Shown: positions 24,862 through 33,837, counted from the first letter of the stretch. The stretch: 64,000 nucleotides of DNA from Streptomyces sp. Edi2 (GCF_040253635.1 NZ_JBEJGX010000003.1:7899501-7963500), one strand, 5' to 3'. Notes: generated from the letters alone by a model not told the origin. Numbers and translations: made by a program.

Positions 24862-26040
24862 TCACCGGTACCGACTGCGCCCCACCGCCGCCGCGAGGGT
24901 CAGCGGAACCGTCAGCAACAGGGCGATCAGGAAGAGCTGCCCGTACCTGTGGCCGGCCGCCATGGTGGCCGTCAGGCTGCTGGCGAGGGCGCTGCCGCCG
25001 TAGAGGCTGACCCCGAACATCGCCACGCCGGTGGCCCTGGCCGCCGGGGCGACGGCGATCGCCCATGACTGCAGCGTGGTGTGCATGAACGACCAACTGC
25101 CGCCCAGCAGCAGTGCGGTGACCGCCAGTGCCGGGACGGACCGGCTCGTCGCTGCGGTGGCGTAGGCCGCGGCCGCCGCCGCCCCGCCGGCCAGGATCAG
25201 CACCGCAGGGCTCCACCGTCCCACCAGCCTCTTGACCACCTGCGCGAAACCCATGGCCCCCGCGCCGTACAGCGCGGACACCGCCCCGGCCACGGCGGTC
25301 GGCACGCCCCGGGCTTCCAGCGCGGGCGCCAGGTACGTCAAGAAGCCCAGTAGTACGGCCCCTTCGGTCAGGGCGAGCGCCATGACGTACCACATCCACC
25401 GCGAGCCCAGCACGATACGGAAGGGCGCCGGCAGGGAACCGGCGGGCTCCCGCTCGGGCTCGGGCAGGTGCCGCAGCGCCCGGGCGAGGTAGGCCGCGGC
25501 CAGGCCCGGCAGCAGGAACACCGTGCGCCATCCGGCGTAGTGCGCCAGCGCCCCGGCCACCACGGTGCCCAGCGCGGTCCCCAGGGAGAAGGCGGTCATC
25601 AGGTCGCTGAGCGGACGCTGACGGACCTCGGCGGGCACGACGTCACCGACATAGCTCAGCGAGGCCGGTACGCAGGCGGCGAAGCAGGCCCCGGCGAGGG
25701 CGCGGGCCACGATCAGGAAGGTGAGGTCGGGGGCGAGGGCGGACAGCAGTGAGGAGAGCGTGCCCGCCATCAGCGAGAGCCGCAGCACCCGCACCCGGCC
25801 CAGGCGGTCACTGGCCAGCCCCCACACCGGCTGCGTCAGGCCGTAGCACAGGAAGTAGACGCTGGCCGTGAGCACCACCGTGGCCATGCCGGCACCGAGT
25901 TGGGCGGCGATGAGCACCAGCATGGGGGTGATGCAGAAGCGGTCGAAGTTGCTGACGAATCCGGCCGAACGCAGCAGCCGGAGTGAACGGGGGGACAGTG
26001 CGCCGGAGTTGGGAGGTGCGGTGGTGGGGGCGGCGGACAT
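24862..26040 (-). CDS. MFS transporter (drug-efflux type)
   Basis: The 392-residue protein has about 12 hydrophobic helices. The motif A-like segment between helices 2 and 3 is GLASDRLGRVRVLRL, and PASLSYVGDVVPAEVRQRPLSD follows helix 4, as in drug:H+ antiporters. It is expected to export a small molecule at the cytoplasmic membrane using the proton gradient. ATG 26040 follows AGGAG at normal spacing. It is divergent from a helix-turn-helix regulator starting at 26202, with about 160 bp between, which is the usual layout for a regulator and its efflux pump. Confidence 0.9.
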   Translation of the reverse strand: MSAAPTTAPPNSGALSPRSLRLLRSAGFVSNFDRFCITPMLVLIAAQLGAGMATVVLTASVYFLCYGLTQPVWGLASDRLGRVRVLRLSLMAGTLSSLLSALAPDLTFLIVARALAGACFAACVPASLSYVGDVVPAEVRQRPLSDLMTAFSLGTALGTVVAGALAHYAGWRTVFLLPGLAAAYLARALRHLPEPEREPAGSLPAPFRIVLGSRWMWYVMALALTEGAVLLGFLTYLAPALEARGVPTAVAGAVSALYGAGAMGFAQVVKRLVGRWSPAVLILAGGAAAAAAYATAATSRSVPALAVTALLLGGSWSFMHTTLQSWAIAVAPAARATGVAMFGVSLYGGSALASSLTATMAAGHRYGQLFLIALLLTVPLTLAAAVGRSRYR

Positions 26041-26201
26041 GGGCAGCCGGCTCCTTTCTGTGCCCGGGTGTACCGGGGTCCCCTCAAGGTCACCACCCTG
26101 GCCGTCCGGATGGTCGTCCCAGGCGATTACGATCGCTCACACCCTGCCGTGCGTCGCTGTGCGAACACCGTGGCCCGGCGGAGAGGGGAAGGGGGCGCGT
26201 G

Positions 26202-27053
26202 ATGGGCGGGGTGGAGCGGCCGTCCGGCGAGGGCGGCGCGGCGCAGGCCCTGCGCCGGGAGCTCGGCGCGTTCCTGCGCTCGCGCCGGGAGCGGCTTTCC
26301 CCGGCGGAGCTGGGCCTGCCGGTGGCACCGCGGCGCCGCACCCCGGGGCTGCGCCGCGGCGAGGTGGCCGAACTGGCCGGCATCAGCAGCTCCTGGTACG
26401 CGTGGCTGGAACAGGGGCGGGTGCGCACCTCCGAGCAGGTGCTGCGGTCGGTGGCGCGGGCCCTGCGGCTGGACGAGGCGGAGACCGCGCACGTCCTGTC
26501 GTTCACCGAGGACGCGGCACCGCCGGGGAAGCCGCCGGGCTGGGTCTCGCGCAATCTTTTGTCGCTGGTGGAGTCGGTCTCACCGAACCCGGCCGCGGTC
26601 ATCGACCCGCACTGGGACCTGCTGGCCTGGAACGCCGGTTACGCGGCGCTGCTGACCGACCCCGCGCGGCTGCCGCCCCCGCGGCGCAATCTGCCGTGGT
26701 TGGTCTTCCGCTGGGCTCCCGCCCGCAGCCTGATCGTCAACTGGGAGTCCGAGGCGCGCTATCTGCTCGGGCAGTTCCGCGCCAATGCCGCCCGCCACCC
26801 CGCGGACCGGCGGTACGCCGAGATCGCCGCCGAGATCACCCAGGACCCGGACGCGGCCCGCTGGTACGGCGGGCGGGAGACGGCGCTCTACCGTCCCGCG
26901 GTGCGGCACTTCAGACACCCCACGGCAGGTGAACTGCGCCTGCGCTACGTCAAGTTGGCGGCCGTCGACGAGCCCGGCCATCACCTGCTGTGCTACCTGC
27001 CCGATGACCGGGACGCCGAGGCGGCCGTGCGCAGGCTCACCGAGGACGGGTGA
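26202..27053 (+). CDS. Helix-turn-helix regulator with MmyB-like ligand domain
   Basis: This 283-residue protein has an XRE-type domain at about residues 15-90 (GLRRGEVAELAGISSSWYAWLEQGR, with RTPGLRR before it). An MmyB-like domain follows at about 105-280 (AVIDPHWDLLAWNAGYAALL, NLPWLVFRWAP, then PAVRHFRHPTAGELRLRY). Related MmyB-family proteins bind fatty-acid-like ligands and repress adjacent genes. The RTPGLRRGEVA sequence is diagnostic of this actinobacterial family. ATG 26202 sits six bases after AGGGGG; GTG 26199 is possible. It likely controls the divergent MFS gene (inference from layout). Confidence 0.92.
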   Translation: MGGVERPSGEGGAAQALRRELGAFLRSRRERLSPAELGLPVAPRRRTPGLRRGEVAELAGISSSWYAWLEQGRVRTSEQVLRSVARALRLDEAETAHVLSFTEDAAPPGKPPGWVSRNLLSLVESVSPNPAAVIDPHWDLLAWNAGYAALLTDPARLPPPRRNLPWLVFRWAPARSLIVNWESEARYLLGQFRANAARHPADRRYAEIAAEITQDPDAARWYGGRETALYRPAVRHFRHPTAGELRLRYVKLAAVDEPGHHLLCYLPDDRDAEAAVRRLTEDG

Positions 27054-27434
27054 ACCACTCAGTCGGGCCAGGCCATGTAGCGGCGCCGGCCGTGGAGCAG
27101 CGGCCCGGGGCCGGACTCTGGTCAAGTGCCCCCCCCGAGCTCAAGAGTTCGTCACCATGAGTGCTTCCTCCACCCAGGCGCAGCGTGCCGTCGCTGCCGT
27201 CGGCCCGGAGTCCTGAACCGCGTGCGCGAGCTGTGCGGGCGTCACGCGGTCGGCGGACAGGTCGAAGTCCCTTATGTCAGCGAGGCGTTCTACGGAGCCG
27301 CCGCTCCATGGCCGGGGTCCGCTCCATGACCGGAGTCCGCTTCGTGCCCGGGTGTGAGGCGGACGCGGCGGCCCCCTGCGCGCCCGTCGGCTCGGCTCCG
27401 GCCATCCTCGTGGCCCCGGGTGCGGAACGCCGGC
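27054..27434. other. Intergenic region, no gene recognised
   Basis: This stretch between convergent genes has only short frames without domains. It includes an imperfect 18-bp tandem pair (27304-27321 and 27322-27339, beginning CTCCATG). It may hold remnants of a lost gene, but nothing identifiable. Confidence 0.5.
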
Positions 27435-28694
27435 TCACGAACGGGAAACGGGCGTGGTGTTGCCCTGGGGGTCGGGGTCAGGGCCGGGTCCGGAGCCGGT
27501 GCCGGAGGCGGTGGTCGCCATGTTTTCCGGCATTTCTGGTTCGTGCAGGGTGCGCAGGAGCAGCCAGCCCAGGGCGGGCAGGGCGATGAGCGGGGCGAGT
27601 GCGGTCTGCAGGGAGGTGGCGTCGGCGGCGGCGCCGATGAGCGGGCTTGCGAGGCCGCCGATGCTGACGGTCAGGCCCAGGGTGACGCCGCCGGCGGTGC
27701 CGACGTGCCGCGGGAGGTAGTCCTGGCCGAGGGTGACGTGCAGGGAGAACGGCACGTACAGGCCCGCCGAGGTCAGGGCGGTGAACAGGTACAGGAGCGG
27801 GCCGGGGACCAGGACCACGCCGGCGACGGCGGGGACGGTCAGGGTGTAGGACCAGCGGACCACCGCGATCCGGCCGTAGCGGGTGGCGAGCCGGCCTCCG
27901 GCGACGGTGCCGATCGCGCCGCCCAGGTAGAGCACGAACAGGGCCGCGGTGCCCGCGAATTCCCCTCCTCCGGTGCGCTGGCGCGCGTACAAGGAGAGGA
28001 AGGCGCTCAGGCCGACGAAGACGATCGAGCGGCACACGACGGCGCCGGACATCGTGAGGAAGGCCGGCCAGTCGTCCCTGCCCGCGGGACGGCCTCCGGC
28101 TGAGGAGGTGGTTGCGACCGTGGCGGGGAGGCTGACGGTCCGCAGTGCGGCCACGCACAGGGCGGCGCCCGCCAGGGCCGGGACGACCAGCAGGGGCGAG
28201 GCGCGCAGGCCGCCGGTGGCGATCACGGCGGAGACCAGCAGCGGCGCGGTCGCGAAGCCGATGTTGCCGCCGAGGGAGAAGAGGCCCATCGCGGTGTGGC
28301 TGCCGCGGCTCGCGATACGGGCGACACGGGCGGACTCGGGGTGGTAGGCCGCCACCCCGATACCGGCGACGGCGACGACGGCCAGGGTCACGGCGTAGGA
28401 ACCGCTGAGGCCGCTGAGGGCGACGCCGATGCCCGCGGTCAGGGCGCTCACGGGCAGCAGCCAGGGCATCGCGCGTCGGTCGGTCAGCGCGCCGAACAGC
28501 GGCTGCGCCACCGAGGAGAGCAGGGAGGCGGCCAGGACGATGCCGGAGGCCGCGGCGTAGGTGTAGGCCCGTTCGGAGAGGAAGAACGGTACGAGCGCGG
28601 CCACGGCGCCCTGGTAGACGTCCACGCAGACGTGGCTCAGGGACAGCAGTTTGAGGGATGTGGTGGAGCGAGCCGGGGGCTGGGTGGTGGACAT
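27435..28694 (-). CDS. MFS transporter, fosmidomycin-resistance-like
   Basis: The 419-residue protein has about 12 membrane helices. LSHVCVDVYQGAVAALVPFFL at the start, GIGVAAYHPESARVA after helix 4 and the DYLPRHVGTAGGVTLGLT block match the fosmidomycin-resistance (Fsr) branch of the MFS, whose N-terminus and AYHPE motif are distinctive. The natural substrate is unknown. The Gly/Pro/Asp-rich C-terminal tail is disordered. ATG 28694. It is divergent from an AraC regulator with only 54 bp between start codons, so both promoters overlap there and the regulator is likely to control it. Confidence 0.9.
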   Translation of the reverse strand: MSTTQPPARSTTSLKLLSLSHVCVDVYQGAVAALVPFFLSERAYTYAAASGIVLAASLLSSVAQPLFGALTDRRAMPWLLPVSALTAGIGVALSGLSGSYAVTLAVVAVAGIGVAAYHPESARVARIASRGSHTAMGLFSLGGNIGFATAPLLVSAVIATGGLRASPLLVVPALAGAALCVAALRTVSLPATVATTSSAGGRPAGRDDWPAFLTMSGAVVCRSIVFVGLSAFLSLYARQRTGGGEFAGTAALFVLYLGGAIGTVAGGRLATRYGRIAVVRWSYTLTVPAVAGVVLVPGPLLYLFTALTSAGLYVPFSLHVTLGQDYLPRHVGTAGGVTLGLTVSIGGLASPLIGAAADATSLQTALAPLIALPALGWLLLRTLHEPEMPENMATTASGTGSGPGPDPDPQGNTTPVSRS

Positions 28695-28748
28695 TTTCCG
28701 ATCGTCACCGCCGCGCCCGCTGTCCCGCTTCCGATAAAGTGCCAACGT

Positions 28749-29495
28749 ATGCCGAATATCCGCCACACGCCCGCCGCGCCGACCCACACGCTGGCGCTGG
28801 CGGCCGGCGAACGCATCGACGCCCACCGCCATGACAACCACCAGATCGTCTACGCGGGCTCCGGCGTCCTGGCCGTCACCACCGACGCCGGCACCTGGTT
28901 CGCCCCCGGCACCCGCGCCATCTGGGTCCCCGCCGGCACCGTCCACGCCCACCGCGCCTACGGCCACCTCGACCTGCACACCCTCGGCCTGCCCGTCGGC
29001 GACAACCCCCTGCGTCTGGACGCGCCCACCGTTCTGGCCGTCAGCCCCCTCCTGCGCGAGCTGATCCTCGTCTACACCCGCGAGCCCACCGGGAGCGGAC
29101 CGGAGCGCCGCCGGCTGCGCGCCGTTCTCCTCGATCAGCTCCGCGCCTCACGGCAGCAGCCCGTACAGCTGCCGTCGCCCGCCGACCCGAGGCTGGCCGC
29201 CGCCTGCGCCCTCCTGCACGACAACCCCGCCGACCCCCGCACCCTTGCCGAGCTCGGCGCCCACACGCATACCGGGGAACGCACCCTCAGCCGCCTCTTC
29301 CGCTCCGAACTCGGGATGACCTTCCCCCAGTGGCGCACCCAACTGCGCCTGTACCACGCCCTGAAGATGCTCGCCGACGGCGCATCCGTCACCACCGTCG
29401 CCCGTCGCTGCGGCTGGTCCTCCACGAGTGCCTTCATCGATGTCTTCCGCCGTGCCTACGGATACACCCCGGGCAGTCACCACCGCCGGGGGTAG
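28749..29495 (+). CDS. AraC-family transcriptional regulator with N-terminal cupin
   Basis: This 248-residue protein has a cupin-like ligand domain at about residues 15-80 (RHDNHQIVYAGSGVLAVTT, then TRAIWVPAGTVHAH). The AraC DNA-binding domain at about 150-245 reads RTLAELGAHTHTGERTLSRLFRS and VTTVARRCGWSSTSAFIDVFRR, followed by YGYTPG. It matches the YdeC/NimR-like group of repressors that sit divergent to an MFS efflux gene, as here. ATG 28749 has no clear ribosome binding site in the 54-bp gap, so it may be leaderless. Confidence 0.92.
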   Translation: MPNIRHTPAAPTHTLALAAGERIDAHRHDNHQIVYAGSGVLAVTTDAGTWFAPGTRAIWVPAGTVHAHRAYGHLDLHTLGLPVGDNPLRLDAPTVLAVSPLLRELILVYTREPTGSGPERRRLRAVLLDQLRASRQQPVQLPSPADPRLAAACALLHDNPADPRTLAELGAHTHTGERTLSRLFRSELGMTFPQWRTQLRLYHALKMLADGASVTTVARRCGWSSTSAFIDVFRRAYGYTPGSHHRRG

Positions 29496-29700
29496 CCGTG
29501 TGGTCCGGCCGGCCCGCCCTGCCCCGGTCGGCGGGCGATCGGCGGCGAACCTCAAATCCAGCTCAACTCCCGGTTAAGCCGGTGCGGTCCCTACTGTCCG
29601 TAAGTGGACTGGTGCACCGCGTACCCCTCGTGCCAGGATGAGAGCGGCGGTGACGGGGCCTTAACTGTTCGTTGGGGCCGATCGATGGGGGACGGTGGGC

Positions 29701-30189
29701 ATGAGCGTGGGGGACGACGGCCGGTCCGACGAGGCGGGCAGCACGCTCGCGGAGCGGCTGAGCCACCTCTTCGCGAATATGCACCCGCCGGGGGCCCCGT
29801 ATACCAACGCCTTTGTGGCCGAGGAGATCAGCGCCGGGGACGAGGAGTACGGCGGCGTCAAGGTCACCGAGCAGTATCTGTCGATGCTGCGCAACGGCCG
29901 GCGTACGAACCCGAGCCCTGAGCTGCTGCGCGCGCTGTCCAAGTTCTTTGCCGTTCCGGTCGGTTATCTGCTGGGCGACCTCTCGCAGCCGCAGGCCGCG
30001 CGGGTGGAGGAAGAGGTCCGCTTCCTCGCCGCCATGCGGGACCAGCGGGTGCGGGCCATTGCGCTGCGCTCCGTGGGGCTGCCGCCGGAGGTGCAGGACA
30101 GTCTGACGACGATCATCTCCCAGTTCCGGCAGCAGATGAACCTGCCGGCCGACCCGCCGGAGCAGGGCGGTGACCGGCACGGTGAGTGA
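29701..30189 (+). CDS. XRE-family regulator of a three-gene unit
   Basis: The 162-residue protein has an N-terminal segment HLFANMHPPGAPYTNAFVAEE and a helix-turn-helix (VTEQYLSMLRNGRRTNPSPELLRALSKFFAVPVGYLLGD) at about residues 20-100, then a helical C-terminus. The MHPPG..PYTN opening and LRNGRRTNPS are typical of the EspR-like actinobacterial group, of which EspR itself is a global nucleoid-binding regulator in mycobacteria. ATG 29701 lies eight bases after GGGGGA. It is followed closely by an HExxH protein and a 7-TM protein, an arrangement I believe recurs in Streptomyces. Confidence 0.9.
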   Translation: MSVGDDGRSDEAGSTLAERLSHLFANMHPPGAPYTNAFVAEEISAGDEEYGGVKVTEQYLSMLRNGRRTNPSPELLRALSKFFAVPVGYLLGDLSQPQAARVEEEVRFLAAMRDQRVRAIALRSVGLPPEVQDSLTTIISQFRQQMNLPADPPEQGGDRHGE

Positions 30190-30262
30190 GCCGACGCGGA
30201 CCGCTGAGCGCGGCCGGATTTTCGCTTCCTGGCAGCGGGCCGGACACGAGGACGGGACGAGC

Positions 30263-30880
30263 ATGCGAGTGGGGCAGATACGCAGGCGGTGCAAGCGGCT
30301 CATCAAGGAGCTGGCGCTGCCCGCCACAACCGACCTGCGGGGGATGTGCGACATCGTCGCCGCACGGGTGGGGCGGCCCGTCCATCTGGTGCCGATGAGC
30401 CTGGGCGGGGTGGTCTCGGGGATGACGGCCGTCACCGACGACGGCTACTGGGTCTTCTACGAGCTGAAGACCTCTCCCTGGCACCAGGCCCACATCGTGC
30501 TGCACGAACTGAGTCATCTGCTCCTGGGGCACGGCCAGGACCCCGCCGTCACCGAGGACGCGCTGAAGCTGTGGACGCCCTCGGTCGACGTGGCCACCGC
30601 CATGCGGCGCATGGGGCTGACCATGGGCTTCGCGCGGCACCACGGCTATGACAACCTCGCCGAGCGGGAGACCGAAGTGCTCGGCACGCTGCTGATGGAA
30701 CGGGTGGCGCCGTCCGCCGGCGAGCGCGAACTCCCCCTGGAGGGGCAGGCGGCCGAGCTGGCGGCGGCGCTCGGGCCCGCGCTGCAGCACCTCAGGCGCC
30801 GGGAGGAAGCGCCGTCCGGCGGTGCGGGCTGTGACGGTGTCGGTGCGGGGGCGACGGGGGACGGGGGACCGCGTGTTTGA
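30263..30880 (+). CDS. ImmA/IrrE-like HExxH metalloprotein (often annotated as a toxin component)
   Basis: The 205-residue protein has the zinc motif HIVLHELSHLLLGH near residue 90 (HExxH with a further His). The N-terminal helical segment RVGQIRRRCKRLIKELALP and the RPVHLVPM strand fit the ImmA/IrrE-like group. ImmA cleaves a repressor and IrrE acts on DdrO, so a role in removing the adjacent XRE protein is plausible (inference). ATG 30263 fits the family N-terminus; GTG 30170, overlapping the XRE gene by 20 bases behind GGAG, is a real alternative. The Gly-rich C-terminal tail overlaps the next gene. Confidence 0.85.
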   Translation: MRVGQIRRRCKRLIKELALPATTDLRGMCDIVAARVGRPVHLVPMSLGGVVSGMTAVTDDGYWVFYELKTSPWHQAHIVLHELSHLLLGHGQDPAVTEDALKLWTPSVDVATAMRRMGLTMGFARHHGYDNLAERETEVLGTLLMERVAPSAGERELPLEGQAAELAAALGPALQHLRRREEAPSGGAGCDGVGAGATGDGGPRV

Positions 30881-32093
30881 TGTCATCTATCTGTCGTTCG
30901 GCGTGGCGGCCTGGGCGATCGTCGGGTACAAGTCCCGGGCCTGGTTCCGCGACCGCAGCAATGCCGACCTGGGGCTGGCCTGTGTGATGACCGGTGGCGT
31001 GGCCACGGTCTTCCTCTTCTCCGCGCCGAGCCTCTACCGCGCCTTCGACCGGCTGACCGGCGTGTCCAACCTCGCCATGGTCTTCCTCTACTCCTCCGTC
31101 GTGGTGTTCGCCGCAGGCGCGTTGGTGCTGATGCTGCGCTGGACGTCGGGCGAGGGTGCGGCCGCGCGGACTCGTGCGCGCAGCAGAGCGCGCGCCGCCG
31201 TCGGGGCCGTGGCCGCGCTGTGGGCGGTGGCGATCACCGGGTTCGTGGTCGGCAGGCCGGACGCCGTCGAGCACCCCCGCGACTTCAGCACCGCCTACAC
31301 CGACTCGCCCGGCGTCATGCTCTTCCTGGTGCTGTATCTGGCCATCTTCGGCCTGAGCTCGGCGGCCCTGGGGACGCTGTGCCCGCGGCTCGCCGCCCGG
31401 CTCGGCACGACGTATCTGGCCCGCGGGCTGCGGCTGCTGGCCGCCGGCTGCTGGCTCGGCCTGGGCTACTGCGGCTGCAAGGTCATCGGCTTCGTGCTGT
31501 CCTGGACGGGCCACCCGGCACTGTGGCTCTCCAACGGGGTGGCTCCGCTCAGCGCCTCGGTCGCGGCGCTCATGGTCCTTGCCGGATTCGCGCTGCCGGC
31601 GGCCGGCCCCCGGGTCGCCGCCTGGCGCCGGCTGCGCCGGCTCTCCCCGCTCTGGCGGACCGTCACCGCCCGCTCCCCGGAGGTCACGATGGAGGCCTCG
31701 GCGTGGGCCGTACGGTGGCCGTTCGCGGATCTGGAGTGGCGGGCCAACCGCCAGATGGCCGAGATCCGGGACGTACAGCGCGGCATCCGCCGCCATGTGG
31801 AGTCCGACGCCCTCGACATCGCCCGTGAACGCGCCCGCGCGGTCGCCCTGGACGACCGGCAGCTGGCGGCCGTCGCGGAGGCCGCCGCCCTCCGCCGTGG
31901 CCTGGAGAACCGCGCGGTGGGCCATGTCCCCGTCCACGGCGCCGACAGCGTGGTGGTCTCCAGTGGCACGAAACCGGCCGAACTCACCGCGGAGTACGAG
32001 CACTTGGCACTGGTCGCGGACGTCTACCACTCACCGTTGATCGAGACCGTGCTCACCGAGCTGCGGCAGCGGAGCACGCTGGCACGCAGCTGA
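30873..32093 (+). CDS. Seven-helix MAB_1171c-type putative transporter (DUF6545)
   Basis: The protein is 406 residues. Seven hydrophobic helices span about residues 1-245: FDVIYLSFGVAAWAIVGY, LACVMTGGVATVFLF, AMVFLYSSVVVFAAGALVL and four more. A cytoplasmic domain of about 150 residues follows (LWRTVTARSPEV, then VRDVQ-like helices and EYEHLALVADVYHSPLI). This is the layout of the MAB_1171c family, named putative transporter without proof. It could equally be a receptor. GTG 30873 overlaps the metalloprotein's stop by eight bases. A strong hairpin ends the unit at 32154. Confidence 0.85.
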   Translation: MFDVIYLSFGVAAWAIVGYKSRAWFRDRSNADLGLACVMTGGVATVFLFSAPSLYRAFDRLTGVSNLAMVFLYSSVVVFAAGALVLMLRWTSGEGAAARTRARSRARAAVGAVAALWAVAITGFVVGRPDAVEHPRDFSTAYTDSPGVMLFLVLYLAIFGLSSAALGTLCPRLAARLGTTYLARGLRLLAAGCWLGLGYCGCKVIGFVLSWTGHPALWLSNGVAPLSASVAALMVLAGFALPAAGPRVAAWRRLRRLSPLWRTVTARSPEVTMEASAWAVRWPFADLEWRANRQMAEIRDVQRGIRRHVESDALDIARERARAVALDDRQLAAVAEAAALRRGLENRAVGHVPVHGADSVVVSSGTKPAELTAEYEHLALVADVYHSPLIETVLTELRQRSTLARS

Positions 32094-32153
32094 GGAAGCA
32101 CCACACAGACGGGGTGGCCCGGTACGGGGGTCCGGGCCGCCCGAACCACCAGG

Positions 32154-32180
32154 CGGCACCGGTCCGGCGGACCGGTGCCG
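32154..32180 (+). terminator. Terminator hairpin after the three-gene unit
   Basis: A perfect 12-bp stem (CGGCACCGGTCC/GGACCGGTGCCG) with a 3-base loop, about 60 bases after the transporter's stop. Confidence 0.75.
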
Positions 32181-32263
32181 CTGCCGTCAGATGGCCTGCG
32201 GGGGAGAGGACTTGGGCGTCCCGGCCCCGGCCTGCCGGAGGGCGCAGGGCGGTAAGACCCTAG

Positions 32264-32833
32264 CTAGCGCACGGCTCCGGCCGCGCGTACTTCGGCGAGC
32301 GCTTGCCGTGCCAGCGGGCCGAAGCCCTCGCTGTTGTCGGTGTCGATCCACTGGTCGTAGGCGATCTCCCAGACGAGCGTGCCCAGTTTCGCGGCCACGC
32401 GCGCGGTCAGGCTCGGGACTCCGCGGCGGTTGAGGGCCTCGATCATCGAGGCGGTGAGCTCGATCCTTTTCAGGGCTTCGCGTTCACGCAGTTCCGTATT
32501 GGCGTTCAGCACGGCCTGGCGCCGGCCGCTGAACTCGCGGCGGTCGACGGTGAAGAACGTCCGGCCGAGCGCGTCGAGGGCGTGGGCCACCGCGTCGAGC
32601 GGCCCGGCTGCAGGCGGCGCCGAGGCGATCCCTTCGACGAGCAGACCGGTCACCGTGCCCCTGCCGAAGAGCACCTCACGCTTGTCCGGGAAGTACCGGA
32701 AGAACGTGCTCTTGGTAAGCCCCGCGCGCTCCGCGATCTCGATCACGGTCGTGTTCTCGTAGCCGTGCTCCTCGAAGAGGTCGAGGGCGGCGGCGGCGAG
32801 TCGTCCGGGTGCGTCGGGTTGCCAGCGAGCCAT
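32264..32833 (-). CDS. TetR-family transcriptional regulator
   Basis: This 189-residue protein has the N-terminal TetR domain at about residues 8-55 (AALDLFEEHGYENTTVIEIAERAGLTKSTFFRYFPDKREVLF) and a helical ligand-binding C-terminal domain without family-level similarity I can name. ATG 32833. It is divergent from an NADPH:quinone oxidoreductase-like gene, with about 80 bp containing repeated sequence between. Repression of that gene and itself is the expected role. Confidence 0.93.
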   Translation of the reverse strand: MARWQPDAPGRLAAAALDLFEEHGYENTTVIEIAERAGLTKSTFFRYFPDKREVLFGRGTVTGLLVEGIASAPPAAGPLDAVAHALDALGRTFFTVDRREFSGRRQAVLNANTELREREALKRIELTASMIEALNRRGVPSLTARVAAKLGTLVWEIAYDQWIDTDNSEGFGPLARQALAEVRAAGAVR

Positions 32834-32840
32834 GGGAGCA

Positions 32841-32897
32841 GTGTACGGGACTTCGTCCCATCACTGGTGTACGGTCAATGAGACCAAGTCCCATCAC
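32841..32897. promoter_or_regulatory. Duplicated sequence in TetR divergent promoter, candidate operators
   Basis: GTGTACGG followed by GTCCCATCAC occurs twice (32841-32864 and 32867-32897). The first copy also contains the 5-3-5 inverted repeat GGGACTTCGTCCC (32847-32859). The whole gap between the two divergent start codons is made of this duplication. TetR binding is inference. Confidence 0.5.
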
Positions 32898-32916
32898 CGG
32901 CCAGGAGAGGTCACCG

Positions 32917-33837
32917 ATGAGTAAAGCTGTCCGATACCGGCGCTTTGGCGGTCCCGAAGTACTCGAACTGCAGGAGATACCCGAGCCGCACGCCGCACCG
33001 GACGAGGTTCGCGTCCGGGTCACGGCCGCCGGGCTGAATCCGATGGATTGGCAAATCACCACACAGCCCGACATGGCGGCGCGGTTCGGCATCACCTTGC
33101 CGGCCGGGTTCGGCAGCGACTTCGCCGGAGTGGTGGACGAGGTGGGCGCCGAAGCCACGGGATTCGCGACCGGCGACCGGGTGTATGGGGCTGCGATTGG
33201 CCGGTCCGTCGCCGATTTCGTGCTGGTCAAGACATCCGCGGAAACGCTGTGGCCCACCCCGGAGGGCATCGGCGACGAGGTGGCCTGCACGCTTCCGGTG
33301 TCCGGTCTGACGGCCTCCGCCGCGCTCGCCGCGATCGGGCTCCGCACCGGGGACACCGTCCTGATCGGTGGGGCGGCGGGTGGCGTGGGCATCTTCGCCG
33401 TGCAGCTGGCGAAGCTTGCGGGTGCCCGGGTGCTCGGCACCGCCTCCGAAGGAACGTTCGGATTCCTGCGCGGGCTCGGCGCCGAACCCGTGGCGTACGG
33501 CCCTGGCCTGACGGATCGGGTGCGGGCCCTGGCGCCCGAGGGGATCACCGCCGCAACCGACCTGTTCGGAAGGGAGGCGGCCGAGACCGCGCTCAAGCTC
33601 GGCGTGGCACCCGAGCGGATCACCGTCGTGGCCGACGGCCCCGCCCCGCCGCCCGGTGTGCGCAAGACGGGCGCCCTCGATGCGGGGCCGGGCACCCTGG
33701 AACGGATCGCCGACGCGATCCGTTCCGGCGAGATCACGGTGCCGATCGCGGCGACCTTCCCGGTCGAGCGGATTCGCGAAGCCGTGACGACGCAGGCCGA
33801 GAGGCATGTTCACGGCAAAATCGTGGTCGCTCTGTGA
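32917..33837 (+). CDS. NADP-dependent quinone oxidoreductase-like protein (zinc-independent MDR)
   Basis: The 306-residue medium-chain reductase has a GroES-like N-terminal half (EPHAAPDEVRVRVTAAGLNPMDW, GSDFAGVVDEVG) and a Rossmann domain with the AGGVGIFAVQLAKLAGARV motif near residue 155. It lacks the Cys zinc ligands, as in quinone oxidoreductases (QorA-like). It reduces quinones or enals with NADPH. ATG 32917 follows AGGAGAGG. It is divergent from a TetR gene, a common layout for an electrophile-responsive reductase (inference). Confidence 0.92.
   Translation: MSKAVRYRRFGGPEVLELQEIPEPHAAPDEVRVRVTAAGLNPMDWQITTQPDMAARFGITLPAGFGSDFAGVVDEVGAEATGFATGDRVYGAAIGRSVADFVLVKTSAETLWPTPEGIGDEVACTLPVSGLTASAALAAIGLRTGDTVLIGGAAGGVGIFAVQLAKLAGARVLGTASEGTFGFLRGLGAEPVAYGPGLTDRVRALAPEGITAATDLFGREAAETALKLGVAPERITVVADGPAPPPGVRKTGALDAGPGTLERIADAIRSGEITVPIAATFPVERIREAVTTQAERHVHGKIVVAL

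Noticed and set aside
27157..27216. A 19-codon frame (MSASSTQAQR...) with an ATG start
   Set aside because: Too short and without a ribosome binding site or conserved context to call.
29701..30880. Classic toxin-antitoxin pair
   Set aside because: The HExxH protein is often labelled a toxin, but its motif fits ImmA/IrrE metalloproteins and a 7-TM gene is coupled to it. No toxin fold is visible.
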